Origin: Alkalihalobacillus sp. CinArs1 | Lineage (GTDB): Bacteria > Bacillota > Bacilli > Bacillales > Guptibacillaceae | Length of the DNA: 64,000 nt | Assembly: GCF_947387515.1 (NCBI RefSeq) | Contig: NZ_CANDOB010000001.1 | Coordinates: 1,488,001 to 1,552,000 of the forward strand | Reading direction: 5' to 3' | Shown here: positions 58,763 to 64,000 of the stretch, piece after piece | Position numbering within the stretch: the stretch's first letter is position 1 | How the letters are laid out: every line of letters begins with the position of its first letter | The notes under the pieces: model-generated | What the model was told of the DNA's origin: nothing | What the model saw: the letters and a program-made list of their open reading frames with translations, nothing else | Database searches by the model: none | Translations under genes and position numbers: made by a program

Positions 58763-59032
58763 TTACCCGATGAACCTATAGAGGTTTTGATAGAGATTCG
58801 TTGTATAATCTAGCATCATCGTTAACATCCACGGTCCAAAGAGAACGATGGTCAGCAGTACCGCAATGATCTTCGGTATGAATGCGAGCGTCTGCTCTTG
58901 TATTTGAGTCATTGCTTGAAATACGCTGACGATCAAACCGACACCGAGTGCGATGAGCAGTAGCGGTGCAGATATAATGATGACCGTGTACACAGCGTCT
59001 TCAGCAATCGAAATAACCAAATCCGGTGACAT
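58763..59032 (-). CDS. fliQ: Flagellar export protein FliQ
   Basis: 89-residue protein with two membrane helices; the start LVISIAEDAVYTVIIISAPLL and the AMTQIQEQTLAFIPK turn are typical FliQ. It lies between fliR and fliP. Confidence 0.93.
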   Translation of the reverse strand: MSPDLVISIAEDAVYTVIIISAPLLLIALGVGLIVSVFQAMTQIQEQTLAFIPKIIAVLLTIVLFGPWMLTMMLDYTTNLYQNLYRFIG

Positions 59033-59042
59033 GTCGTCCTCC

Positions 59043-59729
59043 TCAGAAGCTTAATAAAAGTGACTCGACAACTAAATACCAGCCATCGACGAGTACAAAA
59101 AGCAAAATTTTGAATGGTAAAGAAATCATAACGGGTGGTAACATCATCATCCCCATCGCCATCAGCGTGGACGCGACGACCATATCGATAATAAGAAAAG
59201 GAATAAAAATAACAAAACCTATTTGAAAAGCTGTCTTTAATTCCGATATAGCAAAGGCAGGGACAAGTGCGGTCAATCTGATGTCTTCGACCGACTCCGG
59301 TTTTTCTAGATTTGCATACTTATAAAAGAGCGCTAAATCTTTTTCACGCGTATGTTCTGCCATAAATCTTTTGATCGGCATCTCAGCAGCATCTAGCGCC
59401 TCTTCCTGCCCAATTTCTTCGTTCATATAAGGTTGCAGGGCTTCTGCATTGATTTCTGACAGAACAGGCGACATGACGAAAAATGTCAGGAACAACGCAA
59501 GACCAATCAACACCTGGTTTGGCGGCATCGATTGCGTAGCGAGCGCAGATCTAACAAACGAAAGGACGACTACGATTCTAGTAAAGCAGGTCATGAGCAC
59601 AAGAATTGCGGGGGCGATCGAAAGCACAGTCAGCAACAGGACGAGCTGAACGGTTACTGATACGTCTTCAGGTGCACTCGACCCAAAATCAAGGCCAGGG
59701 ATCGATAAACCGATAACGAAATCCATCAT
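59043..59729 (-). CDS. fliP: Flagellar export protein FliP
   Basis: 228-residue membrane protein of the export gate, with the [29 protein letters not shown] and [19 protein letters not shown] segments typical of FliP. Its ATG overlaps the fliO stop (ATGA). Confidence 0.94.
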   Translation of the reverse strand: MMDFVIGLSIPGLDFGSSAPEDVSVTVQLVLLLTVLSIAPAILVLMTCFTRIVVVLSFVRSALATQSMPPNQVLIGLALFLTFFVMSPVLSEINAEALQPYMNEEIGQEEALDAAEMPIKRFMAEHTREKDLALFYKYANLEKPESVEDIRLTALVPAFAISELKTAFQIGFVIFIPFLIIDMVVASTLMAMGMMMLPPVMISLPFKILLFVLVDGWYLVVESLLLSF

Positions 59730-60322
59730 AGTCGATCTCTCTTATCAGGATCGTGATCTTCCATATCCCGCTCCCATTTCGTTCGTTTTGAACGTTGACG
59801 GTTCAAACTGGATTGAAACAAATCCTTCAAGTCTTCTGACTGCTTTCGATTTAGAAAAGGAACGGTTTTCTGTTCTTCAGCATGAGCCATGATGACGTTC
59901 ATTTCTTCTTCATCCTTAATTTCTTTTAATAGATTGATATTCTCCCCAACACCGAGCATATAGAGTGAGTTTCCTGCTTTTATCATTTGAACTGACTTGT
60001 TGTTCCCAAGCGGGGAGCCCCCTACCGGTGTGAAGATGGAATGTTGCTGCATTTTTTGCTGTCGCTTCGCTAGAAAGCGAATAAGAAGGTAGATCAGTCC
60101 AACGACAACAACCGTGTAGAAAACGAGTTTTATCAAGAGAACAAAGATATTTGTGTCCTTGGATTCTACTTTCGGAGGCGTTTCGCTTTCCTGCTCTTCA
60201 GCTGGCTTCTCTCCGTCTTCATTAAGCCAATCGGTAACGCTTCCGTTAACCGCTTCTACGTGTGGAGTCATAACAAAAAAGCTAAGCACGAGTGCCATGA
60301 TGACTACGTAACGCTGTTTCAC
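59726..60322 (-). CDS. fliO: Flagellar biosynthesis protein FliO (FliZ)
   Basis: 198-residue protein with an N-terminal signal-like helix (about 5-25), an acidic external stretch, one membrane helix (about 57-85) and a basic cytosolic tail. FliO assists assembly of FliP. In B. subtilis the gene (fliZ) follows cheY; here it follows fliY directly, 18 bases away. Confidence 0.85.
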   Translation of the reverse strand: MKQRYVVIMALVLSFFVMTPHVEAVNGSVTDWLNEDGEKPAEEQESETPPKVESKDTNIFVLLIKLVFYTVVVVGLIYLLIRFLAKRQQKMQQHSIFTPVGGSPLGNNKSVQMIKAGNSLYMLGVGENINLLKEIKDEEEMNVIMAHAEEQKTVPFLNRKQSEDLKDLFQSSLNRQRSKRTKWERDMEDHDPDKRDRL

Positions 60323-60340
60323 TCTCTAACACTCCTTGTT

Positions 60341-61420
60341 TTACCGCAACTTTGATAATCGCTCTGCTGCACTTAATATATCTGTCACACGGACACCGAA
60401 GTTCTCGTCGATCACGACGACTTCTCCTTTGGCAATGAGCTTCTGATTGATAAGAATATCGACTGGTTCACCAGCGAGCTTATCGAGCTCAAGGATCGAT
60501 CCATGTGAAAGCTCTAGAATATCTTTGACGATCCGCTTCGTGCGACCGAGTTCTACAGTGACTTGAAGAGGAATATCGAGCAGCATATTGAGATTCCGCT
60601 CTTCGGAATAAGGGTTTTGCTTTTGATTAAAATTCGTAAACTGCACGTTCTGAATTGCTGGTTCATGCTGTTTCACTTTTTCATCATAAGAACGCTCAGG
60701 CTCCTTCCATTCGCTTGCTTGTGTTCGTTCTGTTGGAGGCGCTTCTTCCACCATTTTTTCTGTTGTTTGTTCCTGAAGGTCTTCTTCACTTACGAGCAAT
60801 TCTGAGATCTGTTTTCCGATCGGTGCAGGCAGCACGTGGTGCACTGTCGTTTGAATGATCGAGCCTATCGAAAGGTCGAATGACGTATCGATCAATGCTC
60901 CACTTTGATTCAGTACGGAGTTGCTCCACTCCGATACAACTTGCAGGTTCAAGAATGTACCATTAAATGAAGATCCTGATGCCATACTCAGTCCTTTATG
61001 TAAGCTTTCCATGATGTGCGTGACGACCGATGTTAAACTCTTATCGATATTGTCTTCGTTCTCATCTCCGCTTACCACAGCCCAGATGTCAGCAATGTCC
61101 TGGGCATCTGGAGGATTCAACATGAACACCGCTTCACCTGAAGCCGCCCCTTCATAGCGGGTTGCTGCTTCTACATATGGAAAGGACACTTCTGAAATGC
61201 CTTCCTCTGATAATAGGTTTGTATGGATGTTCGATACGGTTACTTCCTCCATGAAAATAGAAGAAAGTGATGTAGAAAGGGTTCCTAAAGAGACGCTGAA
61301 CAACTCGTTCAATGCTTCTAACTCTACCTCTTGGAATTGTATTGTAGATCCTTCCTTACTAGCTGCAGTTTCCTGGAACAGAGCATTCAGTTCTTCTTGT
61401 GAAAGGCGATCATCTGTCAT
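60341..61420 (-). CDS. fliY: Flagellar switch protein FliY
   Basis: 359-residue C-ring protein: an N-terminal LSQEELNALF segment like the CheY-binding peptide, a CheC-like phosphatase domain and a C-terminal SpoA domain (from about 280). The first phosphatase motif keeps E35-x-x-N38; the second reads E138-x-x-H141, with His where Asn is expected. GAGGAGGA precedes the ATG at 61420, which overlaps fliM by 11 bases. The start is moved in by 25 codons. Confidence 0.9.
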   Translation of the reverse strand: MTDDRLSQEELNALFQETAASKEGSTIQFQEVELEALNELFSVSLGTLSTSLSSIFMEEVTVSNIHTNLLSEEGISEVSFPYVEAATRYEGAASGEAVFMLNPPDAQDIADIWAVVSGDENEDNIDKSLTSVVTHIMESLHKGLSMASGSSFNGTFLNLQVVSEWSNSVLNQSGALIDTSFDLSIGSIIQTTVHHVLPAPIGKQISELLVSEEDLQEQTTEKMVEEAPPTERTQASEWKEPERSYDEKVKQHEPAIQNVQFTNFNQKQNPYSEERNLNMLLDIPLQVTVELGRTKRIVKDILELSHGSILELDKLAGEPVDILINQKLIAKGEVVVIDENFGVRVTDILSAAERLSKLR

Positions 61421-62396
61421 TGCCCGCGTCCTCCTCTTCCTTAACCTCTGTAATTTGAATGGCCATACGGCCTTTCGAAGTTCCTGGATACCCATGGAAC
61501 TTTACTCTGTCATCTACTTTAACGATGAGGGGATCTGAAACATTTTCGTTCAGTCGAATCACATCGCCGATTTCTAAATTCAAAAACTCTTCGATCGTCA
61601 CTTCTGAATTGCCCAGTTCAGCAATAATCGTGAGGTCCGTCTTTCGAAGCCTTTTTTGCAACGCTTCACTCTCGAGAGGTTCAGGGTCTTTCTTTTGGTT
61701 CGATAGCCAGTGATGCGCTGATAACCTTGGCATGATCGGTTCAAGAACCACGTGCGGTAGGCAAACGCGCACCATCCCAGTCACATCTCCAACACTCACT
61801 TTGATCGTAACCGTGACAACCGTCTCGTTAGGAGAAACGATTTGAAGAAAGTGAGGATTCACTTCAAGCTCTTGCAGTTCCGTATTCAGCTTCAAAACCG
61901 AGTTCCACGCATCCTGAAAACTCTCTAGTATCTTACTGAAGATACGCTCCATCACCATCGTCTCGATCTCCGTTAAGTGAGATAGCTTATCTGGCTGAAG
62001 CCCCATTCCCCCGAGCATACGATCGAGCATAGCAAAGGCGAGGTCTGGGGATACTTCGAGCACCATCTGTCCTGATAGCGGCTTTGCGACAAAAAGACTT
62101 ATGATCGATTGGTCTGTAAGAGATTTCACAAACTCTTCAAACGACATTTGATCAACTGATTCAACGGAAGCTTGTACGATCGACCGAAGCTGTGCAGATG
62201 AGTATGTCGTCATGAGCCGTGCGTAGTTTTCATGAATTCTTGTTAGAATTCGAATATGGTCCTGCGAAAAACGAAGGGCACGTTTAAAGTCGTATGTTCG
62301 GACACGTCGCCCATCCAGCGGATCAGGACCTTTAGGTTTATCATCGATCGCAGATAATAATGCGTCGACAGTTTCAGGAGATAGCATATCAGACAA
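61410..62396 (-). CDS. fliM: Flagellar switch protein FliM
   Basis: 328-residue C-ring protein that sets rotation sense. A short N-terminal peptide (MLSPETVDALLSAI) resembles the CheY-P binding site, then the middle domain (FKRALRFSQDHI, GGMGLQPDKLSHLTEIE) and a C-terminal SpoA domain. A TTG start at 62396 fits GGAGG 8 bases upstream; ATG and GTG alternatives lie within a few codons. Confidence 0.93.
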   Translation of the reverse strand: MSDMLSPETVDALLSAIDDKPKGPDPLDGRRVRTYDFKRALRFSQDHIRILTRIHENYARLMTTYSSAQLRSIVQASVESVDQMSFEEFVKSLTDQSIISLFVAKPLSGQMVLEVSPDLAFAMLDRMLGGMGLQPDKLSHLTEIETMVMERIFSKILESFQDAWNSVLKLNTELQELEVNPHFLQIVSPNETVVTVTIKVSVGDVTGMVRVCLPHVVLEPIMPRLSAHHWLSNQKKDPEPLESEALQKRLRKTDLTIIAELGNSEVTIEEFLNLEIGDVIRLNENVSDPLIVKVDDRVKFHGYPGTSKGRMAIQITEVKEEEDAGNDR

Positions 62397-62426
62397 CGTT
62401 GTCACCTCCGTTCCTTTTACTAGCCA

Positions 62427-62615
62427 CTATTTCAACACGTGTATATCACGATAAAATGCCGTTACTCTTCTTTTCACTTCATCAACTGGCTCGAGTACAA
62501 CATAATGTTTTCCGTTCGTAAGGAAAATCATCGTATCTGGCGTTGCCTCAATCTTTTCGATATAAACTGCGTTAAGCGTAAAAGGTTCTTTGTTTAGTTT
62601 CGTAAGTGTAATCAT
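62427..62615 (-). CDS. flbD: FlbD (SwrD) family flagellar protein
   Basis: 62-residue protein; MITLTKLNKEPFTLNAVYIE and TPDTMIFLTNGKHY are typical of FlbD. B. subtilis SwrD boosts flagellar torque and swarming. fliL, which follows it in B. subtilis, is missing; fliM follows within about 30 bases. Confidence 0.9.
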   Translation of the reverse strand: MITLTKLNKEPFTLNAVYIEKIEATPDTMIFLTNGKHYVVLEPVDEVKRRVTAFYRDIHVLK

Positions 62616-62662
62616 AAGAACAGAACGAGCCGAGAAAGGGAACCTTCCTCAGCTCTTACCTC

Positions 62663-63436
62663 CTATCGTTTTAAGTTGACGATTTCTTGAAGGATTTCAT
62701 CTGAGGTGGTGATGACTCTTGAGTTAGCCTGGAACCCTCGCTGCGCAACGATCATTTCCGTAAACTCTTCTGTAAGGTCAACGTTAGACATTTCAAGCTG
62801 TCCGGAAACCACACGGGATGCTTCTGGGAGACCTTGAGTGAAATCTCCTGATTTAGGGGTTTCCATATACATTGAGCCTCCGTCTTTTGATAAGCCTGAA
62901 GGATTGCTTACTGTTCCCATGCTTATTTTCTTATAAAACGTAGGTTCACCGTCCGCACCAATCATACTGATCTCACCTTGTCGGTTGATCGTGAAAGGTC
63001 CGTCTAGCTCAATCTTCTCATTATCTTCGCCGAGAACGAAGTACCCTTGTGATGTAACGAGTTCACTATCGTTGTTCACATAAAAATTCCCTGACCTTGT
63101 GAGCAAATCTGTCTCTGTCGTTCCATTGTCAGTCGTGATTTCACGTCTTACTCGAAAATAGCCATCTCCTTCAATAGAAAGATCCGTCTGCACGCCAGTC
63201 GTCATAAACGACCCCGTTGTGTGTAACGTATCGATCGAGCCTTCTGTTACCCCAAGTCCCACTTGCGTTGAGTTAACCTGTCGATCACCCATGTTCTGGC
63301 TCAGCAAGTCTTGAAACATCACGCGGCTTTTCTTAAATCCTACCGTGTTTACGTTTGCGATATTATTACCGATGACATCTAACTTTGTATTAAACCCTTT
63401 CATACCTGATACACCTGAATACATAGAACGTAGCAT
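62663..63436 (-). CDS. flgE: Flagellar hook protein FlgE
   Basis: 257-residue axial protein. It has the N-terminal rod motif GVSGMKGFNTKLDVIGNNIA with NVNTVGFK, and the C-terminal SNVDLTEEFTEMIVAQRGFQ region with ANSRVITTSDEILQ. By place (after flgD and before flbD) and by size it is the FlgE/FlgG-type hook protein of B. subtilis. Confidence 0.92.
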   Translation of the reverse strand: MLRSMYSGVSGMKGFNTKLDVIGNNIANVNTVGFKKSRVMFQDLLSQNMGDRQVNSTQVGLGVTEGSIDTLHTTGSFMTTGVQTDLSIEGDGYFRVRREITTDNGTTETDLLTRSGNFYVNNDSELVTSQGYFVLGEDNEKIELDGPFTINRQGEISMIGADGEPTFYKKISMGTVSNPSGLSKDGGSMYMETPKSGDFTQGLPEASRVVSGQLEMSNVDLTEEFTEMIVAQRGFQANSRVITTSDEILQEIVNLKR

Positions 63437-63509
63437 GTGTTTTCCCCCTAGATTATAAGTCGCTGCTTCAATCGGTCCACAGCGTTAGGCCTCCAATTGG
63501 TCCAGCCTT

Positions 63510-63869
63510 TTAAATGATGAGTGCAGAATCGATCTTTGTTACGATTTGATTTTCCATCCGGTCTTGCTTCATCGCAGTGATTACCTTGTTGTTCTTCACA
63601 CTTACTACAAAAGCAAGGTCTTTCATAAGCAGAAGTGAATCTTGAGCTCCTTTTTCGCGAGCCGTTTCAACGCCTTCATTCAGCTTTTTTAGCTGAACAT
63701 CAGATAGCGAGATACCTTGCTGTGACAATCGTTCTTTTGCATGATGACTGAAGGATACTGGTTTATGTAAGGATTTCTTCAGCTGTTCTGCAAATGCCGA
63801 CGCCTTCTTTTTTGGGGCTATGAGCGGTTGATTAGGATGGTACCTCTCATGGACGTGTATATTCGTCAT
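63510..63869 (-). CDS. Small flagellar operon protein (TIGR02530-like)
   Basis: 119-residue basic protein of the kind found between flgD and flgE in Firmicute flagellar operons. Typical core: FSHHAKERLSQQGISLSDVQ, then ARDKGA-like AREKGAQDSLLLMKDLAFVVSVKN. Function unknown. GGGGGAG precedes the ATG at 63869, one base from the flgD stop. Confidence 0.82.
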   Translation of the reverse strand: MTNIHVHERYHPNQPLIAPKKKASAFAEQLKKSLHKPVSFSHHAKERLSQQGISLSDVQLKKLNEGVETAREKGAQDSLLLMKDLAFVVSVKNNKVITAMKQDRMENQIVTKIDSALII

Positions 63870-63870
63870 C

Positions 63871-64000
63871 TCACTCCCCCGTTTCAATTCGTTCTAGCGA
63901 AGAGATGTTCACCTGTTTTCCATCTTGAAGTTCTGCAAGAATAGCGCCTTCTTTGTACACTACTGCTGATACCTTCCCAGCACTTAGTACTTCGTTCTCT
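63871..64000 (-). CDS. flgD: FlgD, C-terminal end (cut by window edge)
   Basis: Partial frame running off the right edge; 42 codons and stop are visible, ending in QVNISSLERIETGE. Place before the TIGR02530-like gene and the hook gene fits flgD, the hook-cap (scaffolding) protein. Identity is from context; the domain with the clearest motifs is outside the window. Confidence 0.6.
   Translation of the reverse strand, partial: ENEVLSAGKVSAVVYKEGAILAELQDGKQVNISSLERIETGE

Overview
The window looks like chromosomal DNA of a member of the Bacillaceae. Moderate GC, strong GGAGG-type ribosome binding sites, spo0F, gerQ, hemQ, lipL, and a long run of genes in the same neighbourhood as the Bacillus subtilis tdk-rpmE-rho to ywdK region all point there. 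I cannot name the species from sequence alone. No rRNA, tRNA, CRISPR array, prophage, transposase or plasmid gene was seen.

Layout. (1) 1-10.5 kb: housekeeping genes, mostly on the minus strand: tdk, rpmE, rho, glpX, murA, transaldolase-like gene, fba, spo0F, then a DUF2529 gene (plus strand) and pyrG. (2) 10.7-23.4 kb: rpoE, then a fatty-acid and branched-chain acyl-CoA degradation block (icmF, a TetR regulator, meaB, two acyl-CoA dehydrogenases, hbd, thl, the Fe-S oxidoreductase fadF). Its two upstream control regions each carry a FadR-type palindrome and a CcpA (cre) site. (3) 23.6-35.9 kb: cardiolipin synthase, uvsE, a hydrolase, a small XapX protein missed by length filters, guaD, argS-ywiB, speE-speB, uppP, a class A penicillin-binding protein and ywhD. 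(4) 36-49.9 kb: purine permease, an EAL-HDOD protein, oxidoreductase, ywgA, ywfO, gltT, a 45-residue zinc-ribbon protein, lipL, pta, a signal-less subtilase, hemQ, a broken cwlJ remnant, gerQ and ywdK. (5) 50-64 kb: a SigO/YvrJ/RsoA-like two-part sigma factor cassette, then on the same strand a long flagellar operon from flgD (cut by the window edge) to sigD, swrB and a YaaR-family gene, closed by a clear terminator.

The flagellar operon lacks cheY, the cheB-A-W-C-D block and fliL at the places where B. subtilis has them, so it is a structural and export operon without chemotaxis genes.

The most unusual non-coding content is: (a) at least four copies of a structured 110-130 bp intergenic repeat whose paired arms differ by compensatory changes, one copy supplying the last codons of rho; (b) two intergenic arrays with a strict 20-bp period but different core words; (c) a different 127-bp inverted-repeat element; and (d) a frameshifted cwlJ fragment just upstream of gerQ. 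Starts were moved from the longest open frame to the codon with the best ribosome binding site wherever the sequence allowed.
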